Source: Campylobacterales bacterium (lineage in GTDB: Bacteria > Campylobacterota > Campylobacteria > Campylobacterales > Nitratiruptoraceae). From it: 6,278 bases of DNA. The notes under the pieces were generated by a model. That model searched no databases. It saw only the letters and a list, made by a program, of their open reading frames with translations, and was not told where the DNA came from. Position 1 is the stretch's first letter, and each line of letters starts with the position of its first letter. A program made the position numbers and the translations under genes. The stretch covers positions 1 to 6,278 of the forward strand of contig JAMOUF010000262.1 in assembly GCA_027068245.1 (NCBI GenBank), in the 5' to 3' direction. Of the stretch, positions 1 through 5,922 are shown piece by piece.

Positions 1-1
1 T

Positions 2-370
2 ATCTCAAAACTCCCTTTTTTCAAAGAGGCCTTCTCCAGGCTGATTCACTCCAAATCCCTTACGAGTTTTTTTCTGCTGGGTATGTTAAACGGGTTTTTA
101 CCCTGTGGGCTGGTATACTTTTTTGCAGCTTCCGCAGCGGCTACCGGCAGCCCGTTTTGGGGTGCGGTGGTGATGCTGATATTTGGGCTTTCTACGATAC
201 CCGTGATGTTTTCTTTGGGAACGGTGGCCGGCTTTTTGAAAAGCTCCTCTTTCAGGCTTTTGATGATAAAGCTGGCCTCCATTATCATCGTGCTTTACGG
301 CATCTACCTTATATATAAAGGCTACTGGTTCATTACAAACCCGGACGCCTCGATACATACCTGCCACTGA
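2..370 (+). CDS. TauE/SafE (DsbD_2-like) membrane protein, C-terminal part
   Basis: This is the C-terminal 122 residues of a polytopic inner-membrane protein. The frame is open to the left edge, so the true start lies outside the window and the internal ATG at 83 is not the start. The visible part has a membrane segment carrying the motif GMLNGFLPCGLVY (Cys codon at 104-106), an Ala/Gly-rich helix, and two more hydrophobic helices, the last running through IIIVLYGIYLIYKGY. The Asn-Gly-x-x-Pro-Cys-Gly motif is typical of the second repeat of TauE/SafE and DsbD_2-type proteins. The protein ends in HTCH, a short Cys/His tail that could bind metal. In several proteobacteria (from memory) a gene of this family sits beside cbb3 oxidase assembly genes, so a role in copper or thiol handling for the oxidase is possible. 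The substrate is unknown and 'sulfite exporter' is only a family name. The stop is 1 nt before the kinase gene, so the two are probably co-transcribed. Confidence 0.8.
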   Translation: MSKLPFFKEAFSRLIHSKSLTSFFLLGMLNGFLPCGLVYFFAASAAATGSPFWGAVVMLIFGLSTIPVMFSLGTVAGFLKSSSFRLLMIKLASIIIVLYGIYLIYKGYWFITNPDASIHTCH

Positions 371-371
371 T

Positions 372-1898
372 ATGGAAAAGTCGGTTCCAAATTTCGCTTT
401 GCTTGATGACTTTAAGATAGGAGTCTACGGCCTTTTGGAGGTTGAGGAGATATTGAAGGGGTATAATATCGTCAAAGGCCTTTCAAATTCGGATCTTATA
501 ATTACCTCATCGCCAGATATTTTAAACGAGCTTCCCTTTGAGAACAGATATATCCTGTTTGTTGGTCCAAAAGATAGCGATCTTATACTCAAGGCCTTGA
601 ACAAAGGGGTATATAAATACCTGCTTTTTGATGAGATTGATAGGCTAAAAGAGTGTGTTGAGGAGATAAAGACCCAGTTTTTTATCAAAAAGGCGAAAGA
701 GTATAATGTCTTTATGCTGCATCAGTATAAAAACGCGATAGACAGCAGCAATATCGTCTCAAAAACCGATAAAAAGGGGATCATAACCTACGTAAACGAG
801 GAGTTTTGCAAAATAAGCGGATACTCCAGGTCCGAACTGCTGGGTAAAAACCACAATATCGTCAGGCACCCCGATGTGCCAAAAGAGCATTTCGAGAGCT
901 TTTGGAGAACCATTTTGGATAAAAAGATCTGGAAAGGGACGGTAAAAAACAGGGCCAGGGACGGCTCCACTTTCTATGTAAACACCACCGTAATCCCAAT
1001 TATTGACTATAAAGAGGATATTGTCGAGTTTGTGGCTATCAGATATGACGTAACCAAAAATATCGAACTACAACAGAGGCTTCAAAAAAACGAGAGGGAG
1101 CTGGAGCAGCTAAATATAACACTTGAGAAAAAGGTTAGGGAACAGACAAAAGAGTTAAGAGAGCTTAATCTCAACCTTGAAAAGAGGGTGGAGATAGAGG
1201 TGAAAAAGAACAGGGAGAAAGAGAGGCTGATGTTTCAGCAGGCAAAGCTGGCTTCACTGGGAGAGATGCTTGGAAATATCGCCCATCAGTGGAGACAGCC
1301 CTTGATGGAGCTAAGCATACTGCTTTATAAAATGAAAAAGACCCATGGTCTGGATGAGGTATATCAAAAGGGCAATAACATCATTGAGCGGATGAACCAG
1401 ACGATCATAGACTTTCAAAACTTTTTCAATCCGGATAAGAAAAAGGAGCGGTTCAATGTGGCCCAGACCATAAACCAGACGCTTTCGATTATCGAGGGCA
1501 GCATCAAAAAAAACAGGATAGAGATCGAGCTGATGCTGGATGAGAGTATCTATTTTACAGGGTTTAAAAACGAGCTTTCACAGGTGATCCTAAATCTTGT
1601 CAACAACGCAAAAGAGATTTTCATACAGCGTGGGTGTAAACATAGAGTGATCAAGATAGAGCTTTTTAAAAAGAGTGAGAAGATCTTGATTAGAGTCATT
1701 GACAGTGCCGGAGGCATAGAGGAAAATATAATGGAGAGAATTTTTGATCCCTATTTTACCACCAAAAAAGGGGGAACCGGACTGGGGCTTTATATGTCAA
1801 AGATGATAATACACAACAGTATGAGCGGGATTTTAAGCGTCAGTAACACAGATTCGGGAGCCGTGTTTGAGATAGAGTTAGAGGAAGAAAATGTGTGA
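372..1898 (+). CDS. Cytosolic PAS-domain sensor histidine kinase
   Basis: 508 residues with no membrane segment or signal peptide, so a soluble sensor. Residues about 14-105 look like a receiver fold with its key residues lost. Residues about 120-230 form a PAS domain with an Aer-like core: NIVRHPDVP around R165, H166 and D168, and KIWKG with W187. Residues about 231-288 are a charged coiled coil. The H-box is GNIAHQWRQPL, with the likely phosphorylated His at 305. The ATPase domain shows the N-box NLVNNA (408-413), the G1 box DSAGGI (444-449), FDPYFTTK (458-465) and the G2 box GGTGLGL (467-473), so it looks able to bind ATP. No Shine-Dalgarno precedes the ATG, which lies 1 nt after the upstream stop, suggesting translational coupling. 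The 3' end overlaps the response regulator gene by 8 nt, marking a cognate pair. In C. jejuni the pair beside ccoN is, as I recall, BumSR, whose sensor acts mainly as a phosphatase in the response to butyrate. Orthology of this kinase to BumS is not proven here. Confidence 0.92.
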   Translation: MEKSVPNFALLDDFKIGVYGLLEVEEILKGYNIVKGLSNSDLIITSSPDILNELPFENRYILFVGPKDSDLILKALNKGVYKYLLFDEIDRLKECVEEIKTQFFIKKAKEYNVFMLHQYKNAIDSSNIVSKTDKKGIITYVNEEFCKISGYSRSELLGKNHNIVRHPDVPKEHFESFWRTILDKKIWKGTVKNRARDGSTFYVNTTVIPIIDYKEDIVEFVAIRYDVTKNIELQQRLQKNERELEQLNITLEKKVREQTKELRELNLNLEKRVEIEVKKNREKERLMFQQAKLASLGEMLGNIAHQWRQPLMELSILLYKMKKTHGLDEVYQKGNNIIERMNQTIIDFQNFFNPDKKKERFNVAQTINQTLSIIEGSIKKNRIEIELMLDESIYFTGFKNELSQVILNLVNNAKEIFIQRGCKHRVIKIELFKKSEKILIRVIDSAGGIEENIMERIFDPYFTTKKGGTGLGLYMSKMIIHNSMSGILSVSNTDSGAVFEIELEEENV

Positions 1899-2565
1899 AA
1901 ATCTTTTAAAAAGCCTAAGCGTTTTATATGTAGAGGATGAAGAGGATATAAGAGAGATGCTAAAAGAGGTGCTGGAAGAGGATTTTTTGGTATTTGACGT
2001 GGCAAAAGACGGCCTTGACGCCCTTGGCAAATTCAAGCGCAAAGAGTACGATCTTGTCATAACCGATATAGAGATGCCGCGGCTTGACGGTATGGAGCTT
2101 GCAAAGAAGATTAAAGAGAGATCCCCGTTTACTCCTGTGATTTTGCTTACGGCATACAGCCAAAAAGAGAGGCTTTTCAAGGCGATAGACATAGGAATAA
2201 ACAAATATCTGGTTAAACCCTTTACACCGGAGAAACTCCTTGAGGCGATATGTGAAGTCGCAAAAAAGTTCAAAAAGAGCCTTCGCCTGGATGAGGAGAT
2301 GGTTTATGATTATGAGACAAAAGAGGTAAAAAAAGTAGAGGATATCCAAAGGCTTACGAAAAAAGAGTCCGCCTTTTTGGAGCTACTGTTGAAAAACCCT
2401 GAAAAAATCGTTTCTATAGATGAGATTAAAGAGGTTGTGTGGGGTGGGGATTTCAGTGAGGATGCTTTGAGGGCGTTGGTAAAAAGGGTTAGGAAAAAGA
2501 CCAAAAAAGAGCTGATACAAAACATTCCATCCCAGGGATATAAGATCAACATTTCACACAAATAA
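1891..2565 (+). CDS. OmpR/PhoB-type response regulator
   Basis: 224 residues, a usual length for this family. The receiver domain (about 8-125) is intact: acidic pocket E15/D16, phosphorylation site D59 in DLVITDIEMP, T87 in ILLTAY, and K109 in YLVKPF. After a linker, residues about 135-222 form a winged-helix DNA-binding domain: LTKKESAFLELLL, then a helix-turn region ending in VVWGG, a recognition helix around SEDALRALVKRVRKKT (189-204), and the C-terminal hairpin IPSQGYKI. The start at 1891 is supported by GAGGAAG at 1881-1887 and overlaps the kinase stop. It is the obvious partner of the kinase. The cbb3 operon begins 128 bp downstream and its promoter carries 11-bp direct repeats, the usual geometry of PhoB-type sites, so ccoN is a candidate target. 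That link is inference. From memory the C. jejuni gene in this position is bumR. Confidence 0.93.
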   Translation: MCENLLKSLSVLYVEDEEDIREMLKEVLEEDFLVFDVAKDGLDALGKFKRKEYDLVITDIEMPRLDGMELAKKIKERSPFTPVILLTAYSQKERLFKAIDIGINKYLVKPFTPEKLLEAICEVAKKFKKSLRLDEEMVYDYETKEVKKVEDIQRLTKKESAFLELLLKNPEKIVSIDEIKEVVWGGDFSEDALRALVKRVRKKTKKELIQNIPSQGYKINISHK

Positions 2566-2593
2566 ACTTTAGATTTACTTAAATAAGTCAGGT

Positions 2594-2613
2594 AAGATGG
2601 AAACTCCATTTTT
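2594..2613 (+). terminator. Weak terminator-like hairpin after the regulator gene
   Basis: The sequence ATGGA-AAC-TCCAT forms a 5-bp stem with a 3-nt loop, extendable by one G-U and two A-U pairs using AAG and TTT, and runs into five T residues. It lies 28 nt after the response regulator stop and before the ccoN promoter, where a terminator separating the two operons would be expected. The stem is short and poor in GC, so termination may be leaky and some cco transcription could come from upstream. Confidence 0.4.
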
Positions 2614-2615
2614 AA

Positions 2616-2651
2616 GCTTTCTTACAACTTTTATCTATTATAATGGTGTCG
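2616..2651 (+). promoter_or_regulatory. Probable sigma-70 promoter of the cco operon
   Basis: A perfect -10 hexamer TATAAT lies at 2639-2644, followed by GG. There is no good TTGACA at the expected distance; instead the upstream stretch is T-rich (CTTTCTTACAACTTTTATC), as is usual for Campylobacterota housekeeping promoters, which lack a conserved -35 box. The predicted transcript start is near 2650-2652, giving a leader of about 42-44 nt before ccoN. This is the only gap of useful size upstream of the oxidase genes. Confidence 0.65.
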
Positions 2652-2679
2652 TAAAAATGTCAAATTAGTGACAAATTCT
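2647..2679 (+). promoter_or_regulatory. Three head-to-tail 11-bp units, candidate OmpR-type operator
   Basis: Three consecutive 11-mers start with TGTC, TGTC and TGAC: TGTCGTAAAAA (2647-2657), TGTCAAATTAG (2658-2668) and TGACAAATTCT (2669-2679). Units 2 and 3 agree at 8 of their first 9 bases; unit 1 is weaker, matching unit 2 at 6 of 11. An 11-bp period places each unit on the same face of the helix and is the spacing used by PhoB/OmpR-type regulators, the class encoded just upstream. The array covers the predicted transcript start and early leader, a position that favours repression. Binding by the neighbouring regulator is inference. Confidence 0.4.
2658..2673. promoter_or_regulatory. TGTCA-N6-TGACA palindrome, candidate dimer operator
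   Basis: A perfect 5-bp inverted repeat with a 6-bp spacer lies just downstream of the predicted ccoN transcript start. The arm length and spacing are those of CRP/FNR-superfamily sites (CRP uses TGTGA-N6-TCACA; CooA uses TGTCA-type arms). It overlaps units 2 and 3 of the 11-bp direct repeat, so the two readings compete. No regulator of that superfamily is encoded in the window. Confidence 0.35.
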
Positions 2680-2693
2680 ATAGGAGGTATTAG

Positions 2694-4157
2694 ATGCAAA
2701 ATCCTGCGATTGAGTATGATTATACCGTTGCGAAATGGTTTAGCTACCTTGCCATTTTGTTCGGTATTATCGGGATGGGTGTCGGTGTATGGATTGCCTT
2801 TGAACTGGCGTTTCCTGAACTAAACTATGTGGCTGGAGAGTATACGCTTTTTAGCAGATTAAGACCACTTCACACGAATGCCGTTGCTTTCGGTTTTACG
2901 CTAAGCGGTATTTTTGCCACATGGTATTATGTGGGACAGAGGGTTTTAAAGGTTTCCATGGCCGAGAGCAAATTTTTAATGGCGGTAGGTAAACTCCATT
3001 TTTGGCTATATTTTATCACTATTTTACTTGCCGTTGTAACTCTTTTGACAAGGTATACAACTTCAAAAGAGTATGCCCAACTTGAATGGCCTATCGATAT
3101 TTTGGTGGTTATCTGGTGGGTGCTTTGGGGTATCAGCATCTTTGGTCTTATAGGAATTAGAAGAGAGAAGACGCTTTATATCTCTTTATGGTATTACATC
3201 GCCACTTTCCTTGGTGTGGCTATGCTCTATCTGTTTAATAACATGGAAGTTCCTACATATTTTGTAGCCGGAATGGGTGATATAATGCACTCGGTAAGTA
3301 TGTACGCAGGAACCAATGACGCAATGGTGCAGTGGTGGTATGGACACAATGCGGTGGCATTCGTGTTTACAGTGCCAATTATCGCTATGATCTATTACTA
3401 TCTTCCAAAAGAGTCCGGACAGCCGGTTTACTCATATAAACTTTCACTTCTTTCATTCTGGGGTTTGATGTTCGTATATCTTTGGGCTGGCGGACACCAC
3501 CTTATCTATTCAACTGTGCCAGACTGGATGCAGACCATGGGTTCAGTTTTCAGTGTAATTTTGATTCTTCCTTCATGGGGTAGTGCACTGAATATGCTTC
3601 TTACGATGAAAGGTGAGTGGGGACAGCTAAAAGAGAATCCTCTTATCAAATTTATGGTTTTGGCATCAACTTTCTATATGCTATCGACTCTTGAAGGGCC
3701 GATTCAGTCCATCAAATCCGTTAACGCCCTTGCGCACTTCACCGACTGGATTCCGGGACACGTGCATGATGGAACTCTTGGATGGGTTGGGTTTATGATT
3801 ATCGCAGCCATTATGCATATGGCTCCAAGGTTTTATAAAAGAGAAATATATAGTAAAAAACTTCTTGAGATGCAGTTTTGGCTACAGACAACAGGTATCG
3901 TTCTTTACTTCTCCAGTATGTGGATCGCGGGTATTACACAGGGTATGATGTGGAGAGCTGTGGATCAGTATGGTAACCTTGCCTATTCATTCATAGATAC
4001 AGTTACGGTGCTTCATCCATACTATACGCTTAGAGGAATTGGAGGACTGTTCTACTTTATAGGTCTTTTTATGTGGGCGTATAACTTTTATAAAACAATG
4101 ACAGCGGCTAAGCAAATCGAAAAAGAGCCTGCATTTGCTACGCCGATGGCCGGATAA
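2694..4157 (+). CDS. ccoN: cbb3-type cytochrome c oxidase subunit I (catalytic)
   Basis: 487 residues, full length for CcoN, a polytopic inner-membrane haem-copper oxidase subunit (about 12 helices) that reduces O2 to water and pumps protons. The metal ligands are visible. H60 (PLHTNAVAF) and H358 fit the low-spin haem b pair and H356 (PGHVHDG) the haem b3 ligand. H218 (WWYGHNAV) and H268/H269 (WAGGHH) fit CuB. Y262 lies six residues before H268, matching the cross-linked tyrosine of cbb3 enzymes; the spacings agree with the Pseudomonas stutzeri enzyme as I remember it. The short C-terminal tail after the last helix is lysine/glutamate-bearing and cytosolic. The start is fixed by a perfect AGGAGG at 2682-2687, 6 nt before the ATG. 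It is the first gene of the cco operon and ccoO follows after 10 nt. No key residue is missing. Confidence 0.98.
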   Translation: MQNPAIEYDYTVAKWFSYLAILFGIIGMGVGVWIAFELAFPELNYVAGEYTLFSRLRPLHTNAVAFGFTLSGIFATWYYVGQRVLKVSMAESKFLMAVGKLHFWLYFITILLAVVTLLTRYTTSKEYAQLEWPIDILVVIWWVLWGISIFGLIGIRREKTLYISLWYYIATFLGVAMLYLFNNMEVPTYFVAGMGDIMHSVSMYAGTNDAMVQWWYGHNAVAFVFTVPIIAMIYYYLPKESGQPVYSYKLSLLSFWGLMFVYLWAGGHHLIYSTVPDWMQTMGSVFSVILILPSWGSALNMLLTMKGEWGQLKENPLIKFMVLASTFYMLSTLEGPIQSIKSVNALAHFTDWIPGHVHDGTLGWVGFMIIAAIMHMAPRFYKREIYSKKLLEMQFWLQTTGIVLYFSSMWIAGITQGMMWRAVDQYGNLAYSFIDTVTVLHPYYTLRGIGGLFYFIGLFMWAYNFYKTMTAAKQIEKEPAFATPMAG

Positions 4158-4167
4158 GGAGGCATGA

Positions 4168-4851
4168 ATGTTTAGTTGGTTAGAAAAAAATCCGTTCTTT
4201 TTTGCGGTGGGTGTATTTATAGTAATCGCTTTTGCCGGACTTGTAGAGATAGTTCCAGACTTCGCGCAGCAGTCACGCCCTGTGGCTGGCGCCAAGCCGT
4301 ATGATCTGTTGAAACTGGCTGGAAGAAATGTATATATCAAAGACAGCTGTAACGCTTGTCACTCCCAGCTCATCCGTCCTTTTAAAAGCGAGACGGACAG
4401 ATACGGAATGTATAGCCTTAACGGCGAATACGCATATGACAGGCCTTTTCTATGGGGAAGCAAAAGAACCGGTCCCGACCTTCACAGGGTAGGTAACTAC
4501 AGAACCAGCGATTGGCACGCAAACCATATGTGGGATCCTATAAGCGTTGTTCCAGGTTCTATTATGCCGGCATATAAACATATGTTTACAAACGAGACAG
4601 ATTTGGAGACAGCATACGCAGAAGCTGTTACTGTTAAAAAGGTTTTCAACGTTCCATATGACAAAGATATCGATGGTGACGGGAAGATCGATGTTCCTCT
4701 TGGCAGTTTCGAAGAGGCCAAAGAGAGAGCTTTGAAAGAGGCGTTAAAAGTTGCCGAAGAGACGAAAAGAGAAGACCTGGTCCAGATGGTTAAATCTGGC
4801 AAAATTCCGGAGATTGTAGCTTTGATAGCTTATCTGAACGGATTGAAATAA
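4168..4851 (+). CDS. ccoO: cbb3-type cytochrome c oxidase subunit II (monohaem)
   Basis: 227 residues. One N-terminal membrane anchor (about 9-28, starting FFFAVGVFIVI) leaves a periplasmic cytochrome c domain. The haem site is CNACH (C61, C64, H65) and the axial Met is M133 in PGSIMPAY. CcoO passes electrons from CcoP to CcoN. Between the Met loop and the C-terminal helix (IVALIAYLNGLK) there is an extra stretch containing DKDIDGDGKID (165-175), resembling a calcium-binding loop, followed by a long charged helix. This makes the protein somewhat longer than the roughly 200-residue CcoO of pseudomonads. AAGGAGG at 4156-4162 lies 5 nt from the ATG at 4168; another ATG at 4164 is 1 nt from that site, out of frame, and closes after three codons, so 4168 is chosen. 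Confidence 0.97.
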   Translation: MFSWLEKNPFFFAVGVFIVIAFAGLVEIVPDFAQQSRPVAGAKPYDLLKLAGRNVYIKDSCNACHSQLIRPFKSETDRYGMYSLNGEYAYDRPFLWGSKRTGPDLHRVGNYRTSDWHANHMWDPISVVPGSIMPAYKHMFTNETDLETAYAEAVTVKKVFNVPYDKDIDGDGKIDVPLGSFEEAKERALKEALKVAEETKREDLVQMVKSGKIPEIVALIAYLNGLK

Positions 4852-4852
4852 G

Positions 4853-5062
4853 ATGGATCCAAAATTTATACAGGGTGTTTTGTATCTTGTATTTATCATA
4901 TTTTTGACATTCATCCTGTATGGATACATCATTCACCTATACAGAAGTGAAAAAAAAGGTGAGAAAGATTATGAAAAATATGGGAAGCTGGCTCTTGATG
5001 ACGAGCTGACTTCCAAGCCAGTTGAGGGAATAGAAGAAGAAAACAAGAAGGAGTCAAAATGA
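4853..5062 (+). CDS. ccoQ: cbb3-type cytochrome c oxidase small subunit (CcoQ/FixQ)
   Basis: 69 residues: a single hydrophobic helix at about 8-28 (VLYLVFIIFLTFILYGYII), then a highly charged cytosolic tail (HLYRSEKKGEKDYEKYGKL). CcoQ is a small peripheral subunit thought to stabilise the association of CcoP with the CcoNO core. The identification rests on size, topology and the position between ccoO and ccoP. The tail, about 40 residues, is long for the family. The ATG comes 1 nt after the ccoO stop without a good Shine-Dalgarno, suggesting translational coupling. Its stop overlaps the ccoP start as ATGA. Confidence 0.9.
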   Translation: MDPKFIQGVLYLVFIIFLTFILYGYIIHLYRSEKKGEKDYEKYGKLALDDELTSKPVEGIEEENKKESK

Positions 5063-5913
5063 ATTGGCTAAGCGATAACGTTAACCAGTTGGCTCTGCTT
5101 GGTGCTGCCGCCATTCTGATTTTAACAATCGGTGTGACCTGGAAGTATTTCAAGCAGATAAAAGAGGGAAAGAGTGAAGGTGAGCTAAAAGAGGAGAATT
5201 GGGATGGTATCGGCGAATACAAAAACAACTCTCCTGTAGGTTGGTCTTTGGCCTTTATAGGTACGATGATCTGGGGTATCTGGTATTGGTTTTTTGGATA
5301 CCCACTTGATGCTTACTCACAAATAGGTGAGTATAACGAAGAGGTTAAAGCCTATCAGGCAAGATTTGAGAGCAAATGGGCCAATCCAACAAAAGAGGAT
5401 CTTTTAGGTATGGGAGAGGGCGTATATCTGGTTCAATGCTCTCCTTGCCACGGAATCGATGGAACCGGAATAGAGGGTAAAGCGCAGGATTTGACAAAAA
5501 GATTCATAAATAAAGAGCAAGTTCTATCGGTAATCGAACACGGTTCTGCGGCCCTGGGTGACAAAGTGATGGACGGCCAGGGGCAGCTGGGATATCCTAT
5601 GGGAGAGATGCCTCCGGGTCTTTTAAGCGGAGCTGACGCCGTTGCCGTTGCGGAGTATGTGGCAAACGGATTTAAGGGTAACGACAAGGGTGCCGAACTC
5701 TATCAAAGTGCATGCGCCAGCTGTCACGGACCGGATGGAACCGGAATGGACGGTATGGCTCCAAATCTTAAAGAGTATGATGATAAATTGATTGCTGCTG
5801 TATTGGAGCATGGAAAAGTAGGAATTATTGGAACGATGCCAAGCTTTAAAGGCAGACTAACAAAAGTTCAAGAAAAAGCGGTTGCAACATATATCCGCTC
5901 ACTTAGTGAATAA
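5059..5913 (+). CDS. ccoP: cbb3-type cytochrome c oxidase subunit III (dihaem)
   Basis: 284 residues. There are two membrane helices, about 9-29 and 60-80, joined by a cytosolic loop containing the family sequence WDGIGEYKNNSPVGW (48-62). A periplasmic region with two cytochrome c domains follows. Haem site 1 is CSPCH (127-131), with an axial Met probably at 184 (GEMPPG). Haem site 2 is CASCH (219-223), with M260 (GTMPSF). CcoP takes electrons from soluble cytochrome c and hands them to CcoO. The start is supported by AAGGAG at 5048-5053 and overlaps the ccoQ stop by 4 nt. The two haem modules share an identical 14-nt stretch (5458-5471 and 5734-5747) encoding DGTG plus part of the next codon. 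All expected ligands are present. Confidence 0.98.
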   Translation: MNWLSDNVNQLALLGAAAILILTIGVTWKYFKQIKEGKSEGELKEENWDGIGEYKNNSPVGWSLAFIGTMIWGIWYWFFGYPLDAYSQIGEYNEEVKAYQARFESKWANPTKEDLLGMGEGVYLVQCSPCHGIDGTGIEGKAQDLTKRFINKEQVLSVIEHGSAALGDKVMDGQGQLGYPMGEMPPGLLSGADAVAVAEYVANGFKGNDKGAELYQSACASCHGPDGTGMDGMAPNLKEYDDKLIAAVLEHGKVGIIGTMPSFKGRLTKVQEKAVATYIRSLSE

Positions 5914-5922
5914 GGAGCTAAG

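Noticed and set aside
1878..2273. 131-codon open frame on the minus strand across the response regulator gene
   Set aside because: It lies wholly over a well-supported regulator gene and the kinase end, has serine-rich low-complexity content typical of antisense frames, and shows no recognisable motif.
2577..2588. ACTTA-AA-TAAGT inverted repeat downstream of the regulator gene
   Set aside because: It is a short AT-only-rich palindrome with a 2-nt loop and no T-tract, not distinguishable from chance and unlike a known operator.
2601..3003. 13-nt repeat AAACTCCATTTTT in the intergenic hairpin (2601-2613) and inside ccoN (2991-3003)
   Set aside because: The second copy encodes part of the GKLHFW stretch of CcoN without the matching left hairpin arm, so the match is probably coincidental.
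4164..4175. Three-codon mini-ORF (ATG AAT GTT TAG) overlapping the ccoO start
   Set aside because: Its ATG is only 1 nt from the Shine-Dalgarno, too close for efficient initiation, so a regulatory role is not supported.
3987..4340. 117-codon minus-strand frame over the ccoN-ccoO junction
   Set aside because: It is antisense to two conserved genes with all their ligands intact, with no recognisable protein features.
4547..4735. 62-codon plus-strand frame inside ccoO
   Set aside because: It is an alternate-frame shadow; the ccoO frame carries the conserved cytochrome motifs through this region.
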